Numbered from the stretch's first letter, positions 23,537 through 35,611 are shown. The stretch is 64,000 nucleotides of DNA from Buxus sempervirens (GCA_947561395.2 OX387187.1:28873829-28937828); one strand, 5' to 3'. The notes: a model not told the origin generated them from the letters alone. Numbers and translations are program-made.

Positions 23537-24941
23537 ACTATCAGACTGCATTTTTGCTAATTTTCTGATCTTGTGCTGTTTTTTGGTTTGTTTGATCAAA
23601 TCCGGGCGAACCAGTAGGGCCTTGGACCGACCCGGTCCAAATTGATTTCCGGTGGGCCTTCCAACGGAGCCCACCAAGCCCGACACACCCACTTTTGTTA
23701 AGTAAAGATAATCAAATTGATTGAGTGGGCCAAACCCATTGAGGCCCACCCAAGCCCATTTTGAAGCATGTTGATCATATTTATGCATGGTTTGGCCGAG
23801 ACCACGGGCAGGGCCTATCGGGCCCGCTAAAGCCCATTGAACCAAGTTAACTTAGGGTTTCCAAACCCTAATTCAGGAAGCCTTGGGCTTTCAAGCCCAA
23901 GCCCGGGTAAAGGGCCCCAAGCCCAAAGCCTGGTTCATTTTTGGTGAATTTAAATAAAAGATAAATTAAATCATTTGGCAACCTATTGTGGGGCCCGCTC
24001 AAAGGCCCACAAAGCAATCCCGGCCCGCTTTGCATGGAAACCACTTAATTTCCAATTTAAACCACTAAATAAAATCAATTCATTTGAACCAAGCCCAAAG
24101 GGCCTTTCAGGCTTGACCGAGGCCCACCAGGGGACACGTGGGCTCAACCAAGCCCACCGAGGAATCAAGTAAAGGGACCCACACCGCTTTGGCGGTCCCG
24201 CCAGACTTAACAAAATTGAATGCTGGAATAGGAATCAAGTGATTGAGAGACCAACTGAGTTGACTCAAACCAAGGAAACTTACGGGATCCGTCACTTGAC
24301 GGGGTGGACTGGGGTATCTACGGACTTCCTCAGACCACAACCGAGAACCTACTTAGAATCTCAAGCCGCAAACCAAGCCTTAGTAGAAGAACTTAGGCAC
24401 CCAGGTGTCTGCCTGCACCCCATCAGGCAGTGGCGATTCCAAACAATCCCGAGGCCCGCATCGTTTTTTGTGCGCCTCGTCGTGCGACCGAAATCGGGTG
24501 CGCACACATGTCTTCTAGGATATATGCTCTCTAACATCGTCATGTTAGTACTTTCTAGCTACTGTTATAGGCAATGAGCATGCTTCTCCTTTTTAGCACT
24601 TGCATACGCATCAAACATGTCCTCATGTACATGCATTTTCTCACTAGAATCATGCTAGGCTGTTCCTTTGTTTGTTTGCCATTAGATCTCTACACATGTG
24701 AGCACACACAGCCTTATGAATGCATATAGTATGTAGGAATGCATATATTTCCATCATTCCTTAGAGTACGCAAGCTATCTTCGATCATTGGGTTTTCATT
24801 TTTTTTTATGTGTTTGTTGGCATGTTGAGTATGAAGAGCTGAAACAGGGACACTTAGGTCCCTATCCCATTGCTGGAACACCACAAGAGGCCCAAAAACC
24901 CAAGCCCCTTTGAGAAATCTGGAAAACCCCTTTCTGTTTGC

Positions 24942-25083
24942 TAATCCGACAACTTAGGTCAGATCAACCTGTGTTTGTTTGTAGCCAACATCCAAGGTTG
25001 GCTACATATAATCTTGTGTGTAGTCGACAGCTAAGGCCGACTACACTGGTTCCTGTGTGTAGCCGGCATCTCAGGTCAGCTAC
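24942..25083 (+). repeat. Palindrome array P2 of T4 (25 bp / 39 bp, 4 units)
   Basis: Units start at 24942, 24981, 25020 and 25059, exactly 39 bp apart. Examples are GTAGCCAAC-ATCCAAG-GTTGGCTAC and GTAGTCGAC-AGCTAAG-GCCGACTAC. Several changes are mirrored in both arms. Confidence 0.9.
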
Positions 25084-26089
25084 ACTGCCAAAATTTCATT
25101 TTCTTATTTTTCTGGGTTTTGTGCAATTTTCTTGCTTTTCCAATCGAACCAAATAAACCAGTAGGGACCCGGAAACCCAAAATGGGACTCAGACCACTCG
25201 GTCTAACTTGATACACAATGGGCCTTCCAACGGGGCCCACCAAGCCCGACAGATTCCCTTGAATGTAAATAAGAGAAATAAGTTAATTGAGTGGGCCGCA
25301 CCATTCGAGGCCCACTAAAAGCCCAAAATGAAGCATGCAGGCTTAGACTAGGTGTGGTTTGGCCGAGACCGCGGGCTAAGGCCTATCGGGCCCGCCAAGC
25401 CCATTAACCTTATTTGAAAGGTCAAAACCCTAATTTCCTAGGTAACGGGCCCCAAGCCCGTGCCTAGCCCATTTTGGCACAAAGCAACCAAGATAATTCA
25501 AATCACTTGGTTCCCATTGTGTGGCCCACCCAGGGGCCCACAAAGTCAATCCAGACCCGCTTTGCATGAAAATCAACTTAATTTTAAACTTGAATCCTAA
25601 GTAAAACCAATTCATTGAACCAAAGCCCAAAGGGCCTCCCAGGCTTAGACTAAGGCCCAACAAGAGCCATGTGGGCTGGACTTAGCCCATCAAAGAATCC
25701 GTGGGCCTTCCAATGGGGCCTACCCAATCAGACTCAGATCACCTAAATTAATCAAGATAAAATCAAATGAAGGTACCCACACCACTCAGGTGGTCCTACC
25801 AGACTTAACAAAATGTGCATGTTGGCTTAGGAACCGGGTGAGATAGACCAAGTTGACTCAAACCAGAAAACCCATGGGACCTGTCATTTGACAGGGTGGA
25901 TTGGGGTGTCTACGGACTTTCCCGGACCGTAACCGAGACCCTGCTTAGAATCTCAAGCTACAAACCACCTACTAGACAAACTTAGGCACCCAGGTGTCTA
26001 CCTACACCCTATCAGGAAGTGGCAACTCCAACCTTCCCGAATTACCCTTTAGGAGGCACGCCCACCCGTGTGACCATGCGCACACGTGT

Positions 26090-27828
26090 GTGCGTGCATG
26101 GGTGTGTGTGTGTGTGTAAAATATACTTAATACAGTTTATGACACTTAATATTAATAATAAATGATATATCTATATAAGTGCATCTTAAGTATAATAATA
26201 TATATATACGAAATTATGTTAAGTATGACAACTACTTAATTATACTAAATAATAATAATTCCATCAAATTACAAGGGGCATCATTAAAAAAGTTAGTATT
26301 ATTTTTATTTCAAGGTACATGCATAAGAGTTTCAAGTGTTTTATTAAATTTTAAATAAGTTATTTTATCAAATTTGGAATCATTTCTTTAGTACATTCAT
26401 TTTCTTGAATCCAAATATGTCAACATCATTTATTTTAGTATATTTTCTGGAATCCGAATATTTCAGCATAATTTATTTAATCCGAAGATGTTACAATATA
26501 TATTTTTTTTAGGTACATTCATTTATTTTATTAAATTTTTTTAGTATTAATTTTTAGTGTATTTGACTTGTCAACATCCCTAATTACAAGGCATAACGTA
26601 CCCTGAAAGGGCACTTTTTTAAATTTTCTTTTGGAATAAAATTTGATTGTGAAAGGATCATAGCACCTAGGTTTATTAAAAGCAAACATTAACAGAAATA
26701 AAGTATAATAATACTCTAGGTTTATTTGAAGAACATCAATGAAGAAGATACCAAAAAAGATTCGTTTATCGTTACTCTTTTATATTAAATAAAAACAAAA
26801 TATCAAGTAGGTGAGGCATATGAAAATATGGACACAAGATGGACACAGGCGTTGGTGGTCCTATTGTAAGGGGCCCATTAGAGCGTTAGAGGAAACTCGG
26901 CAAAGGATTTCATCAGGGATGAAGCAACTTGAAATTCTTTTTTAACTTTTAATTTTTGGACTACATTAACAATTATAGATTCTCCCATATAAATTGAATA
27001 TTTATTTACTTAACGATCACCCTTCATAATATTTAATAACATTTTTACCCCTAAGTTATCTTACAAGGCTAAAAACTCAATGACAAATTTATTTTAAGAA
27101 AAATAGGTGTCACAAAATTTAATTTTTCCAAAGCGCTATGCAAACTAAGAGCAAATTTTGGTACTTTTGCTGGGAACTAGAAATTTGGTTTCTAGATCAG
27201 ATCCAAATTCGAATTGGACGAAGCCAATGGAACTAACCCTCGGAAAGAGAGAAGAACCTCTATCATGGTGGAAGTCTGAAAATGCTGATTGATTAATGGG
27301 TTATTAGAAAAGGAGAAAATTATGGTTATTAAAGTTTCTTAAATGATACTTATCTCTATTGTTAGACTTATAAAATGTAATTTGACTATTTTATCCTTTA
27401 TCAATTTTTTATTTCAAATAAGAAAATTTTAAAATTTTAAAAACAAAATCATGCACCCACGATTTTAAATCAATTATTAAGACTTTTAAGCATTAAAATT
27501 TTATTTTTTAAGAAAATCTCTAAATCATATACTTTTTGTACTTAAAGAAGAGTAAATTTGTCAAAACGTATTTAAATTTTGATAAACTTTGTACAAAAGA
27601 GGGGGATATGAAGCAGACGACAAAAAATACAAGGGAGGCAAGTATCATTTCAGAAAACCTTAGGGGAGGAATTTGTAGTTGTCAAGAACTAAAAGGGAAG
27701 CAAGTGTAATTTCTCTAAAATAAAAAATAAGAAAATGGTTCTACTTCCAAAGTTTAACCACCTCCATTATAATAGATCGAACCTAGCTAGGCTCAACATT
27801 TTCATCAGAGATTTCTGACAAAAAGGAT
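26090..27828. other. AT-rich upstream flank of the ankyrin gene
   Basis: After a TG tract (about 26090-26118), 1.7 kb of AT-rich DNA with no supported gene. It must contain the promoter of the ankyrin gene, but no element could be placed with confidence. Confidence 0.5.
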
Positions 27829-28413
27829 ATGCAAAAAATGGACCCGGGGTTCAAGAAGGTTGCAGAGACTAGAGACACTGATGGTCTGTACTCATTGATT
27901 GAGCAAAACCCCTCCATTCTTGACGGTCTTGATGCACTCCAGTTCGTTGATACTCCCCTGCACATAGCAGCAAGGGATGGGAAAGCTGATTTTGCGATGG
28001 AGATTGCGAATTTGAAGCCTTCTTTGGCCAAAAATCTAAACCAAAAAGGGCTTAGTCCCATGCGTCTGGCTCTGCAAAAGGGACACTGGAGCATAGCAAG
28101 AGGGCTAGTGCTGGTTGACAAAGAACTCGTCCGTGCCAAAGGAAAAGGAGGGAGAACTCCACTGCACAAAGTGGCTTCTACTGGGAATTCAGCTTTGTTG
28201 AGTGTCTTTCTTGATGCTTGCCCAGATTCTGTTGAGGACACAACAGTTCAGCTCGAGACTGCTCTTCACCTTGCCATGAAATCCAGCAAGTTGAAAGCGT
28301 TTTTGCTTGTGTTGGAATCACTCAGAAAGCAAGATAAAAGTGAGATCCTAAGCTGGGGGGATAACCATGGCAACACCATGTTGCATCTGGCAACCTCAGA
28401 AAATCAGCATAAG
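27829..28413 (+). CDS. Ankyrin-repeat/PGG protein (BDA1-like), exon 1
   Basis: This exon encodes the ankyrin part of a plant ankyrin-repeat membrane protein of the BDA1/ITN1-like class (Ank plus PGG domain), whose characterised members act in immunity or stress signalling at membranes. It reads 195 residues from ATG 27829; a second Met (MDPG) at 27838 is also a possible start. Ankyrin helix-turn motifs: DTPLHIAARDGKADFAMEIA (about residues 45-64), SPMRLALQKGHW, GGRTPLHKVASTGNSALLSV, ETALHLAMKSSKLKAFLLVL and GNTMLHLATSENQHK. It ends at AAG 28413 before GT, in phase 0. An A-family LTR begins only four bases into the intron. The function is known only by family. Confidence 0.85.
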
Positions 28414-28417
28414 GTAA

Positions 28418-30873
28418 TGTGAGACATGGAAAAATCACCAAGATGATTCCCTCCGTCATCACACGGGCTCAATAGAAATGGGAGAGTCGCCACCATTCAA
28501 TTTTAGGTGTGAATGGACACCAAAAATCATCAAAATAAGCAAAAAGGCAAAAACTAGAGTAAAAATAACTTTACTTGAAAATAAAATCCAGAGATGGGTA
28601 AGGGGATTAGATTATGAATGGGGGAAGGTGTTAGGCACCCCCACTCACCCACACATGGTGGTTGCCAAGTGTTGTTCATGCTCAAAAAATAAGAAAGCTT
28701 GCTAAAATCATCAAAAACCATGAAAAAGGATTAAACAAATGTATGATACTTTCACATGAAAATCAAATGAATTCCAGATCCTCTTTTATGTTAGTATCAC
28801 TTCTGGGACATCACCATTAGATAGAAATCAAAGCAAAACTTGAATAAAGCCAAGTTAAGACAAATCCGAAAATTTTGGTAAAAGCTAGAGCCATTTGTCT
28901 TGAGATCATTCAAATCAAGTTTAAATTGAATCAAACCAAATCCATTTGAAAGATTATGATAAATAGAAGACTCATGCAAATTTTCAATTAAATCTGGTTA
29001 AAACCCTAGGAGTTATGCTCCTTTAAAAGTTGTTGTTGGAAAGTGTTAAAAGTAACAAGTGGGAAACTTTGGAAATTCATTTAGAAAAACTGGCTCCATA
29101 TAAATCCGTGAAATTTGGTATGAATTAAGTATGTAGGGCCATCTTTCAAATGAAACTAGCCTCATACAAAAATTCATCCAGATGTGCCTTGGGTGACCTC
29201 CCGAATAGGCCCCGAAGATCACAGATTTACCCAGCAATGTGCTGTTGAGCAGTTCTGAGTAAATCTGTTACCCACGCCACAAATGGAATCAAAAAAATAT
29301 GAAACCACATAGATTTAAAATTATACTTCAGAAGGAAAACACAGAAACAAAAATCACTCAAATCGGACTTAAAACGAACACATGGTGCTCATTCGAAGTG
29401 ACACGTTCAGCAATCGGACCTAAACTGTCCTATCAACTTCGACAGAATGGTGTCAAACATCCCCTTCATAAAAATTGATGAAATTTTATAGACATAAACT
29501 AGACAGCCTCATATTTCCCATGGCTTTTAAATAACTCCAAAATTCATCCGGACGATGAATTTATGAGTGTCCGAAGTTAGGGTACAGCTGCTGTCCAGTT
29601 TAGACCTTTTTAAGCAAAATCAATCCAAAATGGTGATCAAGTGTGTGTGATCCGTGGAATATAAATCAAAATCACTTGAAAAAGAGTTGAAGAACCTCTA
29701 GGTGGAAATAGGGCACAAGGTTGGCTCACCATCCTTTTCGATTGGAGAGAATATGCCAAAAACCTTAAAATTGAGCAAAACGCCCAAAACCGAGAGGTTA
29801 GACCGAGAGGTCTTCAATGCTTGAAATAAACTTGATTGAAATCAATAATAAACATCCCAGAAATGCTTGGGGCTATTTATTTCAGATCTATCACAATGAA
29901 TGTAATAGATCCCAAATACAAGCCGATTCCGACAAAACAAGTACTATATGTGTGTATGTGTAAAAATCATTTCTTTAATCACAACATAACAACATATGGC
30001 ATTCATATCAATCAAATGGGATTCTAAAAATCCTAGGGTTCCATTCCATTCTCGTTTCCCTTAATTCTCTCTCCCCGTTTAATGGTTCTTCGAGATAATC
30101 TTGGGGTACTCTGAGGATGAAACGGTTTTCATAGAATCAAAAGGCTCTTCAACAAGGTTCTAGCACTAAGGATCAATCCTCAGTCTCGTTTCCCCTAGAT
30201 CCCGCCTTCACTTTTTACGGTTAGGGGGAGTCTTGAGGTACTTTGAGTAGAGGAAGGGTTTGCATACACAAAGATTATGCCATTATTCTACAGAAAGGTA
30301 GAAGAAAAGAACTAACCCTAGAATATAAAGACAGAAAAATAAAGAGAGATTTAGGCTTACCTAGATTTCTGGAAGTAGTGTGGCAGCGGTTCCCTTCTTT
30401 GCTCGAAGCTCTTCAATCTCCAAAATCTTGGCCATTTGCTTGAGGAGGAGCCTCCTATTTTTAAGCAAAGGCTAGGGTTAGGGTTTGCATGATGTTAGAC
30501 ACAAAATAATGTCTAGAGTCTACCAACCTAAACCCTAAGGTTATTTCCGAGATTTCCACTCCTTTAATGAAGGATATGATGTTAAAAAGTGAAAACCCTC
30601 GGAAAACCCTAATTTTGAGCAAAAACCTTGTATCCGACAACTCAGATCGGATACAAGCAATTATTTTTGTATCCGACACATGTCATCGGATACACTAATA
30701 TCTGCTTCTATCTGACGACTTATGTCGGATATAAAAGGATTTGCTTGTATCCGACCTGAGTTGTCTGATACAAGAAGAAATGCATAAATCTGAATTTTTG
30801 TGCTGTTTTCAAAGGAAAGAATGATTTTTGCTAATTATCCATCATTTTTTCTGTGCAATTTGGGGTGTCTACA
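28418..30873 (-). mobile_element. A-family solo LTR (copy A4) in the ankyrin intron
   Basis: From TGTGAGACATGG at 28418 to GGTGTCTACA at 30873, 2456 bp. The flanks GGTAA (28413-28417) and GGTAG (30874-30878) match in four of five bases. It carries a palindrome array at 30630-30771, a degraded TATA region near 30455 and a donor-like CTAG|GTAAGCC near 30360. It lies antisense to the gene. Confidence 0.88.
30630..30771 (-). repeat. Palindrome array of A4 (25 bp / 39 bp, 4 units)
   Basis: Units start at 30630, 30669, 30708 and 30747, exactly 39 bp apart, with arms close to GTATCCGAC / GTCGGATAC. Centre order matches copy A3. Confidence 0.92.
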
Positions 30874-31064
30874 GGTAGGCTTGGCTTGTTGAGATCGTAT
30901 TAAGGCACTTTGATTTACATAAATATACCTTCACTTATCAGCTTAATATGAGGTGTGACTAACTTTGTGGGGTGAGTTTGCATTAGCATTTATTTGTTTT
31001 TTGGGGGTTTTTCCTCTCTTCTCGTGGTGTGGGGGTGTTGCGACACCGTATCTGGGGCTGTTAT

Positions 31065-31422
31065 GATCCTAGATGTTAAGTGTTTAACTGATGAAGTCTT
31101 CGTAAGCCTTGGGCTTTTGGAGCAACAGTTAGGCACGTAATGGTATCAGAGTCAGGTTCCACATCCAGGGTTTTAGTCTCGGAAGGGGCGGCCTATAGGC
31201 TGGATTAAATATCATGTATCAGCACCATGCTAAGTCATTGAATACCAATAGATTAGTGAAGCCTTCAAAAGGGAAAGAACTACCATTAGGTTGGTGTCGA
31301 TAGAGCGGACCACCATAAACATTGGCTAGCTAATGAAGCAGGGTGAATTTTACAATCCTAGATGTTAAGTACTTAACTGATGAAGTTCCCATAAGCCTTA
31401 GGGCTTTTGGAGCAAGGGTTAA
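31065..31422 (+). mobile_element. TRIM-like mini-element in the ankyrin intron
   Basis: A direct repeat of about 70 bp (motif ATCCTAGATGTTAAGT..AACTGATGAAGT..GGGCTTTTGGAGCAA) occurs at 31065-31140 and 31354-31422. The first copy is followed directly by TGGTATCAGAGTCAGG (31141-31156), a good initiator tRNA-Met primer-binding site. Roughly 215 bp of non-coding DNA lies between. This is the layout of a terminal-repeat retrotransposon in miniature; outer ends were not fixed. Confidence 0.6.
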
Positions 31423-31505
31423 CAAGGGCATAACCATGCTCTTTAAACATTCTTCTTTCCCTTTATCTTCATATATCATTTTTTTTTACTTCATTCTCTT
31501 ACGCA

Positions 31506-32285
31506 ATTTGTTAAGTTGCTGCTAAGCAAGATATACTTCAAGGGTTCGCAAGTAAATCCCATGAATTCAGAAGCATTGACAGCCCTGGACATATTGGAAG
31601 AAGGAGCAAGCAGGCAAGGGCACAAGCTGAAGCTAACGAGCCTCTTTCATCAAGCCGGAGCTTTAAAGTCCAAGGAGATTTTATCTAATAAGAGTGGCTT
31701 TGTGTATGCGAAGGCGTAGGTCCGAAGGACTCTCTTTCATGGAAATCCATCAGCTACTTCCAATACAATCCGTATAGAGACTCCCCTGATAGTGTGCACA
31801 GTGCACTTCTGGTGGTGGTGGGGCTGATCGCCACCGCCACTTATGAATTGGGGATCACCCCTCCCATCAATAATTGGCAGCAAAACTTCAAACCCGATCA
31901 TAACAGCACCATCACGTTTAATGGCGGAAGACTTGCCAGACCCTTTGGTCTAAGCTATAGAGACTTTCAATTTTATGGCTACTTGTTTCTCAACTCTTTG
32001 GGGTTTTACATGTCTCTTGCAATGCTGATGATCCTCACAATGGGTTTCCCTCTGCAAGTTGTGCTAGTATTCGCTCTACTGTCCATGGTGGGGAATTATA
32101 GTTATTCACTGCTGAGTATAGCACCACAAGGACACCCTATATTCTTCTTTCTTTTCAGCCTTGTTTTGCCAATTCTCTACACATTCTGTCTTTTGTTCAT
32201 GTGGGAACTAGTGCAGTACGCAGCAAAATTGTTGTGGATATTTGCCAGCAGATCAATTTATGAACAAGATCCAGAAGATTTTTAG
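31506..32285 (+). CDS. Ankyrin-repeat/PGG protein (BDA1-like), exon 2, frameshifted
   Basis: It continues exon 1 with the last ankyrin repeat (QFVKLLLSKIYFKGSQ.., NSEALTALDILEEG), a linker and the PGG membrane domain (VHSALLVVVGLIATATYELG, ITPPINNW). About four hydrophobic segments follow, ending at 32285 (YEQDPEDF). The reading frame shifts once between about 31690 and 31716: upstream text reads in the frame of 31516, downstream (KDSLSWKSISYFQYNPYRDS) in the frame of 31713. The expected acceptor before QFVKLL reads TTACG instead of an AG; the nearest AG lies a few codons inside. Together these suggest a decaying allele or pseudogene, although one sequencing indel could explain the shift. Confidence 0.75.
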
Positions 32286-32954
32286 CAGCAGGTGAATGAT
32301 GTTAGGGATGTAGACTCCTCCATGGAAACACCTTTGCTGGTGACAAATTAATTAATCTCTCTCTCTCTCTCTCTCTCTCTAAGTCTGTAAATTTGGGTTA
32401 ATTGACTAGCTAGCTAGATGCATCTGTGTTTACTTGTCTTTCTAAAGTCCTTTAATTGAATCTTCAAGCATTACCAATGGGCACTTCCTTGATTATCCTG
32501 ATCTGTACATATAATGAAAAAAAATGGGGTTCAGATGCTTGGTAACAACTTCCACCATTAAGCTTAGGAAAAGGATTATATATCTATTGGTTTATAAGCT
32601 ATTTGATATAACTGAATTACTCTTTGCTTGTTCAGAGTCCATTAGCTATGCTCTCATGTTGAGTTGTGTGGAGCCTGATATTACTGAACACTCAGCCATA
32701 GCTTTAGCGAAAATTGACAATAAGAGGGTATTTCAGGCATTTTCATTGTGTTAAAGTTATATTTCCCTAGTTGTTTATCCTTGTTAAGCTTCTTCCATTA
32801 AAAAATATAGTGAAACAGCCAACAGTTGTGGACGTAGCCCTATTTTGGGTGAACTATGTAAAAATCTCTGTGTTTCTTCTTCTTGTGTAATTCTTTCTAT
32901 GGTTTCTTATCTCTAGAAATCATCTTAACATCTCATGGCTCAAGGTCAAACTTC
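32286..32954. other. 3' flank of the ankyrin gene
   Basis: Contains a CT microsatellite (about 32356-32380) and AT-rich DNA. No gene seen. Confidence 0.5.
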
Positions 32955-33560
32955 TGACGGTGAATGAGGGGTTGTGTTCAGCCGTTCAATTTATATGTAG
33001 AAGGGGTAAGAGAGAGGGCCATGGCCTGTTGGGAAAACGATGACCGTTGGACCCATATATCATAAGAAATGGATAGACTGCTGTAAGAAATAGATCAATA
33101 TCCTGAAGAGAACAGTAATGGAACGGATACAAAGAACAATAAGGAGATAGATACAAATTTATGTGGTTTTGCCTTAAATGTCTACATCCACGGTCATAGC
33201 ACAAGTGAAGTTATTCCACAAGAGAACAAGACGAATAAAATCCAAGCGCCATCACTACTCTTTCGGAAAACCTAAACCTTTCTCGAAACAACAAAATGCA
33301 ACATGCACCGAAAATGATCTAATTTCCTTCCTTATATAGCATCAAAACTTCGTGACTCCCATTGTTAAATTCTAGACATCAACATCACAAGGCCAGCGTC
33401 AAAAAATTCAAATTTGTCTTTTGCTTTTTTTTATTTTTATTCGTTTTGAAGGCAAAATACAAACAAAAAATCAAATTTTTCGCTAGTTTTATTGGTTGGA
33501 AAGAACACAAAGATTTAGAACTTAGAAGTGATTACAAAGAAAAGGGTATAACTGTTTCTA
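32955..33560. repeat. Dispersed repeat, first copy of a pair about 1 kb apart
   Basis: It matches 33955-34560 along its length (shared text GTTCAGCCGTTCA, CCTTAAATGTCTAC and AAAATGCAACATGC), offset about 1001 bp. No coding capacity; class not recognised. Confidence 0.7.
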
Positions 33561-33769
33561 GTTTTTTTCCCCCTTTTTTTAGGAGAATATCGTAGCACAT
33601 AAAATATATAACAATAAAGTAAACACTGGTGGAGCTACTCCATGAAAGATTTGTTGGTCCAACAGTAAAGCATGTGTGTGCGCTAGCTTCATATGCGAAC
33701 TTGTACACATGTTTCATCTTTGATTAATCAAAATAGTCAATGCTCGAAGTGATATTTAATTCCCTTTTT

Positions 33770-33905
33770 CATCCCACTACATATGGATGCATGAGAAAAA
33801 TAATAAAATTCAAAATTTTGGTTAGTTGGATAACATTAAAGAAAAGTCTTATATCATTAATTCTTTATTTAATCAACACATTAAATAAAAACAAAAAAGA
33901 TGGAC
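33770..33905. repeat. Dispersed repeat E, fragment
   Basis: Matches 18805-18940 (CACTACATAT..ATGCATG, CAAAATTTTGGTTRGTTG, AATCAACACATTAAAT). Confidence 0.6.
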
Positions 33906-33954
33906 ACCAAAAGAGATCACATGATTTGATCGTTTACTTTTTTGGCAAAAAAAT

Positions 33955-34560
33955 ATTATGTTCTATGAGCGGTTGCGTTCAGCCGTTCACTTTATCTGAA
34001 GAAGGGGCGGGAGAGAGGCCTAATGGGAGACAATATCGTAAGAAATTACTAAACAGCCATAAGAAATAGATCAACCGCCAAGTAAAAATGCCAACAGAAC
34101 AACAGTGAAATGGAAACAGAGAAAAAGATGCAGAGACAATTTACAAGGTTTGGCCTTAAATGTCTACGTCTATGGGTATTTAAGGTGAAGTTATTCTACT
34201 AGAGAACAAGGCAAATATAATAAGATCATCTAAGCACCATCACTGCTCTCTCAGAAAACCTAAACCTTTCTCAAAACAATAAAATGCAACATGCGCTGAA
34301 AATGACCTAATTTCCCCACTTATATGGTACCCCCAAAACTTCGTGACCCCAACAAACTAACCTTCCAATATGTGAAATTCAAGACATGTACATCACAAGG
34401 CCAGCATTGGAAATTAAAATTTGTATTATGGTTTTTGCTTGGAGGAAGAATAAAAATAGAAAATCAAATTTCTCTATGATTTTGTTGCTTGGGAAAAAAA
34501 AATAAGGCACAGAGATTTAAAAGTTATTACAAAGAAAAAGAAATAAATGTTTCCTTTTTT
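33955..34560. repeat. Dispersed repeat, second copy of the pair
   Basis: Second copy of the 32955-33560 repeat. It diverges by substitutions and small indels, so the duplication or paired insertion is not recent. Confidence 0.7.
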
Positions 34561-34684
34561 TCTTTTTTTGCAAGAGGAAGAAGACGCCTCGCTTCCTCCC
34601 CTCCTTGTGAACAGCCCCCTCTCTCTCTTTCCTCAAAGGATGAACAACAAATAAGATTTGAGAGTGATTCTTTGAAATCAATGT

Positions 34685-34870
34685 GTGAGGTCTCGAAATC
34701 CCACATTGCTTGGGGAGGAGAAAGTGAATATCCATATATATAAGCTTATGACTCTCTCAAGCGACCAATCCTTTTGAGATAAAAACCGAAAACAAAACCG
34801 TGAGGCTCAGTATTGTTGCTTGTGGGATTGGGGCATTACCAAATGGTATAAGAACCAGACCCACAATGGG
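34685..34870 (+). mobile_element. Copia/TRIM-like LTR fragment
   Basis: TGAGGTCTCGAAATCCCACATT.. followed by TATATATAAG and, near 34843-34858, TGGTATAAGAACCAGACC, a degenerate TGGTATCAGAGCC primer-binding site. This order is typical of small plant copia or TRIM LTRs. Boundaries are approximate. Confidence 0.45.
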
Positions 34871-34879
34871 GCATTACCA

Positions 34880-35290
34880 AATAGTTAAGTTATTAAGTAA
34901 GGATAAGTAACTCATTCAAATAAAAAAAAAGTAATAATAAACAAAAACAAAACAAAACGCCTACGTAAGCAAGTTAGTTGTAAGAAAGCTAAATGGGAGG
35001 ATACTTGATAACAATTTTTATAAAAACAATTTGAAAATCAAAAACTTTAAAAATTATTTTTGTGCTTTTTGGAGACAAATGAAGACAAACACCACCCCCC
35101 CCCCCCCCCCCCAAATTTGGTAACATTTAGTTAAAATCAATTATGATTTTAAAAATCAGCAAAAATGTGTTTGGTAAAGTTTCTAAAATAATTTGTAAGC
35201 AAAAATGTGTTTGGTAAAGTTTTTAAAATAATTTGTGTTTATAGTAATTGTGTTAGCTACAGTTATATAGCAATAATTGATGTTAGTGAT
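34880..35290. repeat. Dispersed repeat E, larger fragment, with C18 run
   Basis: Matches 19180-19440 (CAAAACGCCTACGTAAGCAAG region). A pure C18 run occupies 35095-35112. Downstream, 35320-35500 is rich in GGT/GAT triplets. Confidence 0.65.
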
Positions 35291-35611
35291 AATGGTTCTG
35301 ATAATGTTGATAGTGGATGCGAAGATGATGATGATGGTGGCAGTGGCAGTTTTAGAGGTGCTGGTTACTATGGTGGTGGTTATAAAGGTGGTAGTCATGG
35401 TGGTGGTAGAGTTGATATGGTGGTGGTTGAGGTGCTCCTGGACGTGGTGATGAAGATGGTGGAGGAGGTGGTGATTGTGGCGGTGGTGGTTGCAATTTCT
35501 CCACTCATAAGGGAATTCCAAAGAGATGTAGATACTAAATTCCCCAGTTGCATTCCATTGATGAAAATATAGTTATTTATATTACAAGAATGTCTAATAG
35601 AACATAATTAA

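Larger units (their letters stand above)
21155..24506 (+). mobile_element. T-family solo LTR (copy T5) inside T4, TSD CATGT
   Basis: TGTAAGCACCTCATTTTTGC at 21155 to GGTGCGCACA at 24506, flanked by a perfect CATGT duplication (21150-21154, 24507-24511). Length 3352 bp. TATA CTATAAAAG is near 22058. P1 is two palindromes at 21893-21956 and P2 is 23434-23536. It inserted into LTR T4, so it is younger than T4. Confidence 0.92.
19504..26084 (+). mobile_element. T-family solo LTR (copy T4), split by T5
   Basis: It begins TGTAAGCACCCAAATTTTG at 19504 and ends at 26084 (ATGCGCACA). The flanks CGTGC (19499-19503) and CGTGT (26085-26089) form a near-perfect target-site duplication inside a TG/CGTG tract. 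Without the inserted copy T5 and its duplication it is about 3.2 kb. It carries paired G-boxes (19999-20024), array P1 (20189-20427), TATA CTATAAAAAGG (about 20438), donor AAG|GTAGTG near 20731 and array P2 (24942-25083). The head motif is doubled as in 18398. Confidence 0.85.

Noticed and set aside
32524-32754. 76-residue ORF downstream of the ankyrin gene
   Set aside because: No family resemblance and lies in 3' flank; not supported.
35183-35572. Opposed ORFs rich in Gly/Val/Asp and His/Thr
   Set aside because: Both are products of GGT/GAT triplet repeats.
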